From Rhynchopus euleeides (taxonomy: Eukaryota; Euglenozoa; Diplonemea; Diplonemida; Diplonemidae): a stretch of 64,000 nt of DNA. Below, one piece after another: positions 1 to 12,300 of this stretch. Each line of letters opens with the position of its first letter. Within the stretch, counting starts at the first letter, position 1. The notes beneath the pieces are model-generated. The model searched no databases. It was not told the DNA's origin and was given only the letters and a program-made list of their open reading frames with translations. The position numbers and the translations under genes were made by a program. Location: the NCBI GenBank assembly GCA_963210315.1, contig OY723306.1, positions 1,502,787 to 1,566,786 of the forward strand, read 5' to 3'.

Positions 1-413
1 GGCGCCAGGGAGCAAACAAAAATCGAGTTGTGTGCCTCTGTGATATTGCCATGGGGTAACTAAAATCCCATAGGCCAGAAGAGACATCGTTTGCCGGTGG
101 TGATGCAGCACGTCGGGCCGCTTCAGACGGACAGGCCGGAAGAGGGTGCAGTCAACAAACGCATGCCTGGAGAGCGGAAACAGGAGAAGATGAAGGGCGA
201 TCGTGCCACTACCACCACCGCCGCCACTCCCGCTCCCTTCACCCCCGGCTTATTGTCCCGTCACCGGATGTGTGTTTTGTTTGAGGGCGTTCATCTCAGT
301 GAAGGGCGGTGTACTTTGTCGGTTTGTCATCGCCCCGCCCCCCCAACCATACACTGCACACACACGCATACTCTGCCCCATGTCCCTCCCCCTTCCAGGA
401 AGCGGATCCCACA
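1..413. other. Left-edge intergenic region and 5' leader
   Basis: No gene is supported here. The stretch ends in a C/T-rich tract with an AG at 397-398, 16 bases before the first start codon. That arrangement would suit a splice acceptor for a leader, either cis or trans. The overlapping ORFs in this part are low-complexity shadows. Confidence 0.5.
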
Positions 414-1007
414 ATGCAGGTCCCGGAGGTCGACGTCAACGAGGTGTCTTTCAAAGACAGCGACGGCGACACGATTGCCTTCAAGGTGGCGGCGGGCGGG
501 GGTGCCATGGTCTACAGCGTCAACAGCGAGGACCGCCCCCCGTTCAAAGTCCTGAAGTGGCACCCGGCGCTCGGCGTCCCCGGCCTGCAGTTCCCCGACA
601 TCCGCAAGGGGTTCCCCCTGCCTGTGGAGGGCCTTGCGCAGGTCCTGGGCGGGCTGCGGTGCCTGGCTGCCAAGGCTGGGATTGACTGCCAGATCCCGAC
701 AGAGGTATGCAGCAGAGTCTGCTGTGGTGGTGGGGGGGGTGGGGAAGAGCTCTCGCTCTCTCTCTCTCTCTCTCTCTCACCCACTCTCTTGTGATAACGG
801 GCCCCGTCACACGCCTTTTTGGGGGGCGACATATCTATACACGGGGGTGGTAGGTAACGTTGAAGGTGCTGCTACCCCCTTGAAGCACGGCCCATCCAAT
901 GCACCCACCGCACACAACAGGTCGTGGTCCCGCAGGGCAACGGGCAGATCGGTCTTCCGCGCGAGCTTGCAGACTCTCTGTTCAACCAGCGCAGTCAGGA
1001 CGGCTAG
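414..1007 (+). CDS. Unknown 125-aa protein, two exons
   Basis: Exons are 414-704 and 921-1007, joined in phase 0 across a 216-base intron (GTATGC donor, ACAACAG acceptor). The product is 125 aa and begins MQVPEVDVNE. I do not recognise the family. It looks like a compact soluble domain: an acidic start, a stretch near residues 35-60 with alternating hydrophobics (KVLKWHP, GVPGLQFPD), then a Gly/Pro-rich linker and a charged tail. There is no signal peptide, membrane segment or low-complexity run, which sets it apart from its shadow frames. The start is chosen because it is the first ATG after the pyrimidine-AG site at 397-398 and because coding-like composition begins there. The intron contains a (CT)n run. 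Reading through the intron would give a longer low-complexity tail, which I reject. Confidence 0.6.
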
Positions 1008-2192
1008 AACACTCCAAGAGAAGCCTCCCTACACTGGGACCAAAGAACCTGTCGGGGAACCCCGCCCTGGGATGAGGGTTGGAGGCTGAGAGAATGACGA
1101 GGTGGGGACAGGACGGGCAGCGACTGGGGGGTTTGTGGGGAGGGGTGGTGGGGCAGGGGGGGGGGGGGGGGCGGGGGCAGGTGCTTCTTCTTCTCCCCCA
1201 TCCCAACCGCCTGTTTTGTTGGACCCCCCTCACTCCCCCCCCCCCCTGGTTGTGCCTGCTGCTGCTGTTTAGAAGCATCTCTGCCCTGCCCCGATCTCTA
1301 CAATAGTCCTCACCCCCCCCCCTTTCGCCTTGATTCACCCCCCCCCCTTCCCGACCCCTCCCCGCCGGTTTGTCGCGTATTCCTTATAGATAGATTCCTT
1401 CGTAATGAACTCTAAAGGTCATGTCCGGAACCCTTCCCGCCCTCTCCCACCCGCTTCTGTGCTGCAGAGTTACCACATATAATTTTCCTTCTGGAAAAAA
1501 ATATAAGGTGAGCCCGACCCTACTATGTGGGGAAATGGGCGTCAATGGGACAGAACGGGTCTGTGTAGAAGCCTAGCTCTCGCAGTGACTGGTATTGTCG
1601 ACGCCAAAAAGGGGGAGGGCTCAGAGGGCTGGGGGCAACAGAGAGCGCAACGCAACGCAACGCTGAAGAAACCTAACAAATTCCATAACAAAACCATGTG
1701 CGTGTTCTGTTGTTCCCTGGTGGTGGAAAACCCCGCATCTCTCTCCGATACAGCGACTCGCCCCACTGAGGTTATTGCCCACGCCAGTCCGTATCGCATT
1801 CACAGAGCAGCAGGATGCTGCTGCGCTCGGTGCGTTCTTCACGACTGCAAAGATGCACAGCCCTGCGTATCTTGATCTGGGTGGGGGGTGGTGGTGGGCG
1901 GAGGGTGGGGGAAGAGCCTCACGACGGGCAGTGACATGCATGCAGAGTACGCAAAAAAAAAGGGGGTGGTGTGGATTTAAGAGATGGTACACTCCATGCA
2001 GGGAAGGGAGGCAGAGCTGAGCCCACCACACCCCCCCCCCCCCCACACGCATCCCCTCCCCCGCCCCCCTAGCACCCTTTCACTTCATCTTTGGTACAAT
2101 ATCTGTCCCGATCTCACTCGGACACCACTACCGCTCCAACGTCACTAACACCAGGCCGACGCGGGGGCCGCACTTTTTCGGGGGTGGTGACG
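1008..2192. other. Intergenic region, G- and C-homopolymer rich
   Basis: About 1.2 kb with long G runs near 1155-1175 and C runs near 1235 and 2030-2045. It probably holds the 3' UTR of the upstream gene and the leader of ARP2. A CAACACCAG acceptor-like site lies about 40 bases before the ARP2 start. No coding or RNA gene is seen. Confidence 0.5.
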
Positions 2193-4004
2193 ATGAGTAA
2201 AGTCGTTGTCAATGACAACGGGAGTGGGTTTGTGAAGTGCGGGTTCTCCGGAACCAACTTCCCCACAGAGCGGTTCCCGGCAATCGTGGGGCGGCCGATT
2301 CTCCGGAGCGATGAGTACATCGGCGGGGACATCAAGGACATCATGGTGGGGCAGGAGTGCTTCGAGCACCGCGCCGCGCTGAACGTGACGTACCCCCTGC
2401 AGAACGGGATTGTGAAGAACTGGCAGGACATGGAGCACATCTGGGACTACACATGGGACCGCCTCAGCATCGACCCCAGCGAATGCAAGGTGATGCTGAC
2501 GGAGGCGCCCCTCAACCCCGCTGCCAACCGCATGAAGACCTTCCAGATCATGTTCGAGAAGTACGGCTTCGAGTCTGCCTTCATGTCCATACAGGCAGTT
2601 CTTGTGCTGTACGCGCAAGGCATTCTCTCGGGTTGCGTTGTTGACGCCGGTGACGGTGTGACTCACGTTATCCCCATCTACGAAGGCTTCTACGCACCCC
2701 AGTACACCACGGAGACGAACGTGAAGCGTCTCGACCTTGCAGGGCATGCGCTGACGGAGCGCATGCTCGAGCTGCTCCAAAGAAGAGGTATGTGCCGTTG
2801 TGTTGACGCTCTCTTCGTGGTCCGTCTCTCCCAGGGCTGGCCATCGTGCCATCTCATTTGGGGTTACTTGTTTCTGGCATGGCACCACCACCACCACCAC
2901 CACCATCTTTGTCCCTTGCCTGTTATAGGTTACGCTCTGAACGCGTCCGCTGACTTTGACACCGTGCGTCAGATTAAGGAGAAGTTCAGCTACGTCGCTG
3001 TCGACTTCGAATTAGAGAAGAGGCTGGCCACCGAAACAACGGTGCTGGAGCAGGACTGCAAGGTATGCGGGATAGCGAGATCGGGGTGGGCTTGGGGTGG
3101 GGTGGGTGAGTTTTTCCAGAACCAATAAAGACGCGCAGACGCATGCCAGTGTTGAGGGATGCCGCCACCACATCCACCACCCCCTGCAGCTCCCTGATGG
3201 CCAGGTGATTAAGATCGGCGCGGAACGCTTCGAGAGTGCCGAGGCGCTCTTCCGCCCGGAGCTGATGGGCATCGACTCCCGCAGCGGCGGTATCGCGCAG
3301 ATGACGTTCGACTGCATCAACAACTCCTCCCGAGACGTGCAGGGCGAGCTCTTCAAGCACATTGTGCTGTCCGGTGGGACAACCATGCTTCCCGGGCTCC
3401 CGACCCGCCTGGAGCAGGAGGTCAAGCAGCACTACGTCAAGCACAAGCTGGGTGGTAACCCCAAGAAGGCGGTATGTACATCGCAGTGCAGTCTCATTTT
3501 GCACTGGGGGTCTTCGCTCTGTGCCAAACTGTGTCCGGTTGACCCCACTTGCGAGAAGTCTCACAAGTGGCTCACTTTTTCTGCAGTTCTGAGCGAAGGC
3601 CCCCTGATGACCGTATTAGGTCCTCGATCGAGAACTGCGCCACGAAGCTGGGCCAGCCCTCACCCAGGCGGACGTTCAGGTGCTGGTTGCGCCCGATGTA
3701 CTTGGAGAACTCCTTGTGGCGGATCGGCGTCAACCCGACCTGGAGAGAACCTTTCTCGGAAGGTTCTGCTCTGCTTCAACCAGCCGACGCATTCACATCC
3801 TCCCCACACCCACCCGTGCCACAGAAAATTAAGGTGCGCGTCGAGGACCCGCCGCGTCGCAAGCACATGGTGTACCTGGGTGCCTCCGTGCTCGCTGACC
3901 TGATGGCTGGTGAGCCTGACCAGTGGGTCACGAAGGCCGAGTGGGAGGAGAAGGGCGAGCAGGCGATCCGCGACAAGTGCCCCGACGCGCGCAACGTCGG
4001 GTAA
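2193..4004 (+). CDS. ARP2: Actin-related protein 2 (Arp2/3 complex)
   Basis: Exons are 2193-2787, 2929-3062, 3190-3471 and 3825-4004; all joins keep frame and all donors are GTATG. The product is about 396 aa, the normal Arp2 length. It is the actin-like subunit that, with Arp3, templates the branch filament in the Arp2/3 complex. The ATP-binding start ([17 protein letters not shown]), the AIVGRP loop, [28 protein letters not shown] and the Arp2-type tail [13 protein letters not shown] are all visible. Arp2 rather than actin is indicated by that tail and by LLQRRGYALN at the first splice join. Intron 1 carries a CCA microsatellite. Intron 3 (3472-3824) is longer than the others and holds an antisense coding-like insert. 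All exons look intact. Confidence 0.95.
3585..3790 (-). other. Antisense coding-like insert in ARP2 intron 3
   Basis: On the minus strand this stretch reads as an ordinary globular-protein fragment (for example [11 protein letters not shown] and [13 protein letters not shown]) with no stop over about 55 codons, although it lies inside an intron of a + strand gene. Its right side has an 8-bp hairpin (AGAACCTT/AAGGTTCT). Its left side starts with GAGCGAAGGCC, the same 11-mer that forms the ends of the small element at 50677-50842. It may be a captured gene fragment carried by a transposon. I do not recognise the parent protein. Confidence 0.35.
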
Positions 4005-6193
4005 GAGGGACAACTAAAAAAGGGGCCCACCTCTCCCGCACCACCACCCCCCCTCCCCCCTACCCCGACCCCCCCTAACCCAGGTGATTGTGCGTCTCTC
4101 TGTCTGCTCTCGGCCCCACCCTCACCCCCCAGCCCCGCACCCCCGGTGGCGTTGAAAACCCTAACGAGTGCCTGATTGATGTGTACTGTCTCTTGTGTGA
4201 TTGCGGCATTTCTTCCCCGACCTTCGAGAAAGAGGTGGGGTTCGAAAGTATATCTTCTCCCCCCCCCTCGCATCTTGGATGTGTGGCTGTGTGGGGGTGC
4301 TGCCTGGGTGCCTTCAGCCCATGGGGGAGGGGGGGGGGGTCTCCCTTCTTCTGTGTGCCACACTCATCTAGTTTTTGGATTCTGAGAGAAAATTACCCTC
4401 CCCCCCAAAAACGTCGCTCTGTTGGGTGAGGTTCGGGTTGTGTTGCTCAAATCGCATCGAAGGGGCGCCCGACTTCTTCTTTGAACCCGGAGGAAGGGCG
4501 GAAACAGAAGAGAGAGAGAGATGGGGGGAGGGGGGGGGATTTTTCAAGAAAATTCGCGGGGGAGGGGGGGGGGGGGTGGGGGTGGGGGTGATTGTTGTTT
4601 TTTTCACACCATCTCGCTGCTCGTTCTTCTCCCTCTCCCCCCAACCCAGCACCAACAACCCAACCCAGCCCCGGCATTTCAACTTGCAAAGGGGGGGAGG
4701 GGAGAGGGGAGGTATATTTTTGTTGGCTGTCAAACGCAGAACGGTGGGCTAGTATGGAAACTGATGGGGCTGGAGTTGGGGCAGCCCCATGCTATTTTTC
4801 TGTGCAAAAACAAAATACCGACCGCCGTCCCACTCGACGAGAGATCTTTTTTTTGTTCTAGCGCATTATCCATGAACAACACGTTTTGGTTCTGTCAAAA
4901 AAACAACTGACGCAATGTGATCCCCCCTCCCACCCCCCACCCCGCAACGAACACCGCTCTACTCAACTGGCAGAGTCTTGCTCGTTCTATTGTATCCACA
5001 GCGTGTAACCCGCGATTTCTAACAAATTTTGGGTGTCGGGGGGGAGGGGGTGGAAGGTGGTGGGTGCATTTTTAGGATGTACCTCTGGGTTTGATTGTGA
5101 CCGTGCTGTCTCTGTGTGAAGCCAATCTGCTGATGATTTTTTGAGCCCCTTCTCCCCCGCGCCGCCCTCCAACATTTTTTTTTGATTTTTCCGCGTGTGA
5201 AATATACACCCCTCCGCCCCCCCAACCTTCGTTCGTTTTGCCAAAGAAAATACGGCGTGTGTGTCGAAGAATGCGACAATGAACGTGAGGTTAGTCCACC
5301 CGGGTTTTTGGCCCCCAAAGGCAGAGGTGTTGGACGAACAGGTGTGTGAACTGTGGGAGGGGGCTATTGAACCCGTGCCAAGTGTGTCTGTGTGGTGTGT
5401 TTTGTGTGGCCCGTTCAGAACATCTCAAAACAAACGATGTGTGTTGGGGGGGGGGTGGGGGGGGACAACAAAGACGACAACGCTGGGTTGGGGGGGGAGG
5501 GGGGGCGGTTGTCTGCATGCCCCTGTCCTCTCCTGTCCTTCCCTGCCCTGTCCTGTTCTGTCCTGTCCCTGGGTGCAATCCCACAACCAAATGGGGAAGG
5601 CGTGTGCGTAGCCTGGCTGTGTGTTGCCTGATTTCTCTGAGGATCCCCCATCAACGCCATGTTGCTGCTCCGTGCGTTCTGCGACGCCTGTAACAAAGAT
5701 CTTCGCGTGTGGTGTGTGGGGCGGAAAGACTCAAAAGGAGGGTGGTGGGACGGCAGAACACCGAAGGACCCCTCAACCCCTCACCCTTCCACCCCACCCG
5801 TCGCTCCACTCCCCCCCACTGGTTCTTGAGCAGTTTTAAGCACGGGTCAAAATCAGCTTTTGAACTTACCGAGCACACCCCAGGGACTGTGTGAGCCCGA
5901 GCTGTTCCTCCAGGCGCTGAAGGGGACCTCCCGACCCGGCGGAGCGATGTGGTGCTTCTTGCCACAGCACGCCTTTCTGCTCCCCGCCCACACACTTTGT
6001 GCATTCCTAGCACGGACTGCAACGGTGTGCCCGGCGAAACCTCACATAATTTGATACACACACACACACCCAACCCACGGCAGGGGGTGAGGGGATCGGG
6101 GGGGGAGAGCCGAGTGCCAGCGGCACCCACACCTGTATTGCCTGCCTGCCCCACCCTGCGGCGTGCCTCCTGGGCTGGGGGGACTGAGTCAAA
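4005..6193. other. Intergenic region between ARP2 and IPI1
   Basis: About 2.2 kb without a supported gene. It alternates G-rich and C-rich tracts (for example 4515-4600, 5445-5510) and contains a degenerate CCTGT repeat. The last 150 bases hold a (CA)n run followed by CCACGGCAG, a possible leader acceptor for IPI1. Confidence 0.5.
5520..5573 (+). repeat. Degenerate CCTGT microsatellite
   Basis: About ten tandem, imperfect copies of a 5-base unit (TGTCC/TGCCC/TTCCC), interrupted by single-base changes. Simple repeat in intergenic DNA with no further role visible. Confidence 0.7.
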
Positions 6194-8675
6194 ATGGTGC
6201 AGGTGAAGAAGAAGAAGACGGACAAGGCTGCGCCCTTCCAGAAGCAGAAGCAGAAGGTGGGGAAGAAGAAGCTGAAGCCCGTCAATGCGACCTCCGCAGA
6301 GATCCACGCGCAGACCATCTTCATGCGGAAGCAGACAAAGGAGGAAACGGACGAGGCGAAGACGGAGCGGAACCTGACCTTCACCGACTGCCTGGCGAAG
6401 CTGAAGCACTACAACCCTGCGATCCGGAAGGAGGGCATCTTCGGAATCCACTCCCTCCTGAAAATGACCGTCGAGACGGAGAAGGAGGCGATCCCCGCGT
6501 CCGCGCATGCGACCCTTGTGCTGGCTGTACTGCCCCTCCACCTCGACCCCGACCGCGAGCTCCGCAAGGCGGTTGTGGCCCTCCTGAGGGTCGGCCTCGT
6601 CCTGTTCGAATCGACAGGCACACTGCATACACTTCTCCCCCTCATCATTAGGTATGCAAAAGAGAGCCTCTGTTGCCTTTAAGATTTGAATCCTGCCTTG
6701 CTGCGGTGGGTGGGTGGTTGGGGACAGTCAGGCTCCAGCTGCTGTGTGCTTGAGAGAGGGGAGCAGCATCATCCCCCCCCCAGACACGCACGCAAAGCCG
6801 AATCGCCGCGTGTGTGTAGAAGCGTCGACGCATCAACAAACAAAATACAGGCTAAGAGCGGTTGCTGCTGAATGGTGAAGTGGCTTTTCACTTACACAAC
6901 ACCCCACACCCCACAGATACCTCACTGTGGGCCTCACCCACATGGATGTCGGCGTGCGGCAGACGGCCTGCCGTGCCCTTCACTACGTCTGCCAGGCCAC
7001 CACCGCAGCCCTACCCGACAGCCTGATGCTTGTCGAGTGCTGCTACCGCATGCTCTCCTCCGCCACACGCCCGGCAGACCGCTCACAGCCCCCTGTGATG
7101 CAGGCCTACATCGCCATCCTCCGCAGCAACCTCCTGTCCGGAGGCAACACCGGCGACTGGGGCGGCAGCGACGGCCTCTTCGGGAAGGCGGCAGCAGCCA
7201 CTCAGGAGGGGGAGCAGGTTGTGACGCCTTCGACGGATCTCTCGAGCTTTAGCTCGACCCTGAGATATCTCACAGGGCCTGTGTGCACCCTGGTGTCGAC
7301 GCACTGGCAGGAGTCTGTTCAGGACAAGCGATCTGACACCAAGGTGGGTCCCTGGGAGTTGGGCCTGATCGAGGCTCTCAACTCCATCTTCCTCGCCCTC
7401 GCGTGGAAGCAGGGGCCTGACAGGCTGATGCCTGACCGATTCCGGTCCCTCCCGAGGCGTTTCCGGCAGAGCCTGGTGAAGATGGCGGCGTGCTTCCCCT
7501 TCGCCTCCACGGGGAACCAGTTCACGCAGAGGGTCAACGCGCAGCTCGCCCTCCTCCTCAGCAACTTCTTCGGGGTTCCCTCCTTTGAAGCCGATCTGGA
7601 TCAGGGCGGTGCGAACGACTCTGACGATTCGGATGACGGTGACACCGCAGCACCCACCTCCGCCGGCAAATCCACCTCCACCGCCTCCAAGCTGGCACAC
7701 TCGGTCCTCCTGTGGGTGCAGCCTCTGATCAAAAGAGAGGGGATCATCAAGACGCTTCTCACCCCCGACATCAGAGCCCTGGTGGTCATCATCGAGCGGC
7801 TCACGAAATACGGCGGTGTCAGACTCTCTCCGGGGAATGAGCTGCCGAATGTGGGTGACCTGCTGGCCTCTTCAGGTGGGGCGGGCTCGCCTATCACCCT
7901 GGAGGTTGCTGCGGCGCTCCACCGCGGCATGCAGCGCGAGGTGGAGCTTCGGAAGGACTGCGGGAAGTCCGCAGAGGCTTGCATCGGGATGTTCCCCAAA
8001 ATCCTCTTCGAGCTTGCGCAGAAGCTGGAGCAGAAGGCTGAGTCATCCAGGTCCTCCGCCGCCCAATCAGCCTCCGCCCATTCGAAGCAGCTCGAAGACC
8101 TCACCCTCCCCTGCCTGGTCCCCACCGTGGATGGGGCTGCTGTCTCAACCCCCTACTCCGGAGCGAACGCGCTCTCCGCCACCGCATACTTCCTCCTCGA
8201 CACTGTCGCGCTGTACTCCAACACCGGGGCATCGCTCAGCCCAACGCTACTCAACGACCTCCGCCTCGCTTTGTTCGGCTTCGCCTGCCCTGCAGGGGGG
8301 CTGTGCGAAGCAACCCCTGGGCTGGTTGCGCAGCTGCCGCCGCAGCTGGCGCACGCCGCGGTGTCGCTGATCCCCGCGCTGTGCCCGCCGGAGGCGGGCC
8401 CAGAGGTGCCTTGCGGTGTCCTTGCACTTCTCATCAGATGCCTCAACCTGGCGCCCCTTGTGGCTGCAGAGGTTGTGGGTGACGAGCTGGAGGGTGCTGA
8501 GCGTGTCAACAACCCTCTCGCGGACCGCCTCCTCGCCTACGCCCTCGAGCTGCTCCGGGACCAGGATGTTGGTGACGCCCACGAGGAGCTCTATGCGATT
8601 TCGGGGTGTGTGGAGCAGCTTCCTGCTGCCTCGGCGGCGGCGGCGCTTGTCCTGTCGGACTATTCTGAGGAGTGA
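6194..8675 (+). CDS. IPI1: IPI1/TEX10-like pre-60S ribosome maturation factor
   Basis: Exons are 6194-6651 and 6917-8675, splitting an Arg codon (AG|A); the product is 738 aa. Ipi1/TEX10 belongs to the Rix1 complex, which helps process ITS2 and release late pre-60S particles from the nucleolus. The family signature is clear at the N-terminus: a Lys-rich start, DKAAPFQKQKQKVGKKK, then NATSAEI. HEAT-like helices follow across the splice (LKHYNPAIRKEGIFGIHSLL, then RYLTVGLTHMDVGVRQTACRAL). The remainder is helical, with an acidic Ser/Asp patch near residues 470-490 and an Ala/Ser linker near 610-630. It is longer than yeast Ipi1 (about 330 aa) and shorter than human TEX10 (about 930). The start is the ATG opening the basic motif; nothing upstream is coding-like. 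Confidence 0.88.
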
Positions 8676-9309
8676 AGGGGGGAGAGTGGGTGGGGGGGGG
8701 GGGGGTGGCGGGGTGATTAGAGATAGCAAAATTTGTGTTCTGTGGGGGGGGGTGAAGGGGGGGGGAAGATCTGGCATTGGGGTTGGGGGGGGGGTGGGAG
8801 TGGGAGTGGGAGTGCAAAAACAAAAGGGGGGGAGGGAGGGAAAACCTATCTGAACGAAAGAAACGTGTTGTTGCCTCTTGCGGATCTTCTTCCCCCCACC
8901 CCCTCCTTTGGACCCCTGGAGGGGGAGAGGGAGGGAGGGGCTTGCCCGTCGTCATCATTTATATCAAAATATCGAGTTTTGCATTTTTTTCCGCCGCCCC
9001 CCCCCTCCCCTGCCAACACCACAAACACCAAAAAAAACGCAAGCAGCAGCAAAAACAGACGCAGAAGAAGAAAAAATTTAAAAAGAAACATCCTAAAGAA
9101 GCCCCGCAGCAAACCCCTCCCCTCTCCCCTCCTCCTCCCGCCTGTTTGACCCGATGGCCGAATCTTCCCCCTATAGGGTAGGGTCTACCCTATTGTGACC
9201 CTCCACCACTCCTCCTCCTCCTCCTCCCACACACCCTCCGCACACACCTCTCCAACAGCACAGATCCACATATCGCATCTCCCTCCCTCTCTCCACCATA
9301 TGGGCTGCC
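8676..9309. other. Intergenic region, strand-asymmetric G then C tracts
   Basis: G-rich to about 8950, then C/A-rich up to the next start. A short hairpin (AGGGTAG/CTACCCT) sits at 9175-9191. The CTCC-rich tract at 9200-9240 could serve as a pyrimidine tract. No gene seen. Confidence 0.5.
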
Positions 9310-12300
9310 ATGGCCACCCCTCCACTCTTGCTGCCCCACCCGCACACCGGGCTGGGGCAGCAGCGGGTGGTCGGGGGGAGCGAGCCTGGCACCTCGTCGG
9401 CGAGGCAGTCGCAGTCGAACAACCGGGAGGGGCGGAGCGAGGAGACAGCAGAGGCGGCTCCAACGCAGGTTGTGTTCGATGCGTCGCGCCTGCCTCCTGG
9501 GGTGATGCTGGTGGATGGGAAGTGGCTCCCTGCGACGAGCACATTCATCTCTGCCAGGCTGCAGTATGAAGACCCGTGGATGGAGCGCCTGGTTGAGATG
9601 AGGGGTGCCGACAACACCATCACCACCACCGCCACCTCCACCACCAGGGAAAACCCACCATCCAGCCACCGGGGCTACCGAATGAAGGACATATTCCGCC
9701 CCAACGAACAGCTCCGCTCTGGCAGAGGCGTCGCCTCCCGCTGCGGATGCGCTTTCTACAACACCCCCACCGAGGGGGTGCACCCGGTGGGGGCGAGGTG
9801 CGGCAGCGGAGGGGGGTCACAACACCCCTCGTGTGAGTGTGACTCGAGCCCCGCTCTCTCCAGTGGTGGGCCGTGCCCGCTCCCCCTCCCCCTCCCCCTG
9901 GGGGGTCTCGCGCCGCCGAGTCTCGCGACAAACCCCTATGGGGAGGGGTGCGGATCCCCCTGCGATTATCTGGCGTTTTTCAAAAACCTGCGGCGGAAGC
10001 AGAAGCAGAATCAGAATCAGAATCAGAGACACCGCTCCGCACCCCCGATTCCTCCGGTGAAAAACCCACCACCACCTCCTCCTCCTCCTCCTCCTCCTCC
10101 TGCAGCAGGGGAGCAGCAACCCCTCCACCTCCCCCCCTCTGCGGGCCACCGCCGCAGCAGCGCAGTGGCGGTGGCGGTGGCCCGCCGCGACCCCTCCCCC
10201 CGAGCTGCGCTGCGTCCAGCAGGGGGGGTGCGGGGGAGGCTGGGTGGGCGGTGTTCGCCTGTCGGCAGCCCAGGCCCCCTGCTGGGGGTGGCTGCCCGCG
10301 GTGCGGCGGGGCGGCAGCGGCAGCAGCAGCGGCAGGGGGGCGCCTCCCCCTCCTCCCCCCACGATGCGCTGCGGCGCGCCGGGGGGCTCTGTGTGGGGCT
10401 GCCCAAGAAAGGGGGTGGGATCGCCCCGGTGTGTGCCACGCTGCTGCGGAGCTTTGCGGGGAGGGGGGTGTTGGAAACCCGGGGGGGTGGGGGTGTCGCA
10501 CCAACGGCAAGCACGCCCAGCGTCACCACCAGCGGCGGGTCGCGCGCCACATTCCTGACGGAGATGCCGCAGCGGCAGCAGGAGGAGGGTGGTGGTGGTG
10601 TTGAAGATGATGATGATTATAATCACGACGAGGGAGAGGGTACCAGAGACAGGCCCCACAGCACCTGCGGCAGCACACCACGCACCTCGCCCTGTGTGTC
10701 CCGCTCTGAGGGTGGCGCAGGGGGTAGTGTTGGAGGAGGAGGAGGAGGAGGAGAAGAGGAGTGTGCGACGGGCAGCGGTGCCCCCTCCGCAGCCGCTGCT
10801 CCCCCGCCCCCGCCCCTGCGCTGCCTCAGCCCGGGCGACGAGGCGCTTCTGGGGGAGAAGGGGAGCCTGGCGCTGACTGTGTCTGATGTGCAGCAGAAGC
10901 TGCTCCGGGAGCAGATCCGCTACAGGCGGGCCCTGCGGGAGGCGGACGCCGGGTTTGACGCCGGGGTGAAGAAGGAAAACCGGCGTAACTTCCCCAACAG
11001 CACGGCGATAGCCAGGGGAGGACCGGGTCTGCCGAAGCAACCCCCCGTCAGCCCGAGATGCGCATCGCCACACTCCCGCAGCGCCCACCTTGATCAGCAG
11101 CAGCAGCAGCAACCCGACGGAGCTCTTCTGGGGACAAGCTGGTGCAGCAGCTCTCCCTCTGCTCCGGGTGGTGCCACCGCAACCACCCCTCCACCCGCTG
11201 CACACCGCAAGGTTGGCGGTGGCGGCAGCAGCGCCGCCGACCTCCCCCACCTCGACCGCCTCGCTGCAGCTCTCGAGTCATACCAGGGCACTGCACCCAG
11301 CGCTGTTTCTGCTGCGAACCCCGCAGCAGGCCTGCCCCAGCGATACCTACCTCTTGGAGATGGTGATGCTCCGACTGCTGCAGGGGGTGGCGGTGGTGGT
11401 GTAAGGTGGGCCCCCGATGCATCTCAGGGGCAGCAGCAGCAGAGTGGAAGGGGTGCCTGCCCAGCGGAGTTGCCCCCCGCGGTGGCGTCGCGGGTGTCGA
11501 CGTCGCTCGCCGTGGTGTATGCGAAGGAGGCGGAGGAGGCGATGGCGCTGTCCTGCTGCGACGCGCTGTTCAAAGCGATGCTGCACAGCATCCGCACCGC
11601 AGCGCAGAGCATCCAGGCGGAGGTCTCCAGGAAGCAGGCGGAGATATACTTCTCGGGGGGGGCGGTGGACACCTCCACCACCACCGCCGCCGCCACCACC
11701 GGGGCTTCTCCCTCCTCCCCCAGCTCCAGCCCCCGCCACCGCAGGCAGCGCGCGGGGAGCGGCAACACCAACGCCCGGAACCCCACCCCGCACTCCCCGA
11801 GGCATCAGCCCAAAGGGGAGAAGGGTGTTGTCGTTGTTGGGCCTTCTGCGGCTGCTGCGCCATCCTCTTCTTCTTCTTCTTCTTCATCCTCCAGCACTTC
11901 GCCCACCCCGCCCCCACCTCCTCCAGCCGGAGGCGGGGGAACCTCCGGTGCCACAGCATCCTCTCTGCTGCGTGGGGTGGGAGGAGGAGGAGGAGGTGGT
12001 GGTGGTGGTGGCGGAGTGGGAGGGGCAGCCAAAGCCCCCTCCACCGCGGCAGGCCTCCGGTGGGGTTCCCTGTTCACAGCGTCTGCGATGACCCACTCCG
12101 CGGTGGGCGGGGGTGTGGCTGGCGGGTGCGGGCAGCAGAGCGCGACACACGCCTTCACCTCGGAGGGGCTGCTCACACCCACCGCCCTCCTCCCGACGGA
12201 TCTCCTCCGGTTGGGCCAAGGGTCCTCCCCGGGGGGGTATAGCCCGCAGCTGCTGAAGCACCTCGTGGGGATCCTCTGCGCAAACGCTGTGGAGAGGGGG

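Noticed and set aside
2788..2928. Continuation of ARP2 frame through a His-run segment
   Set aside because: It is intron 1 with a CCA microsatellite. Arp2 continuity is restored only by joining 2787 to 2929.
5520..5573. Telomere-like repeat
   Set aside because: The CCTGT unit is degenerate, short and internal; simple microsatellite.
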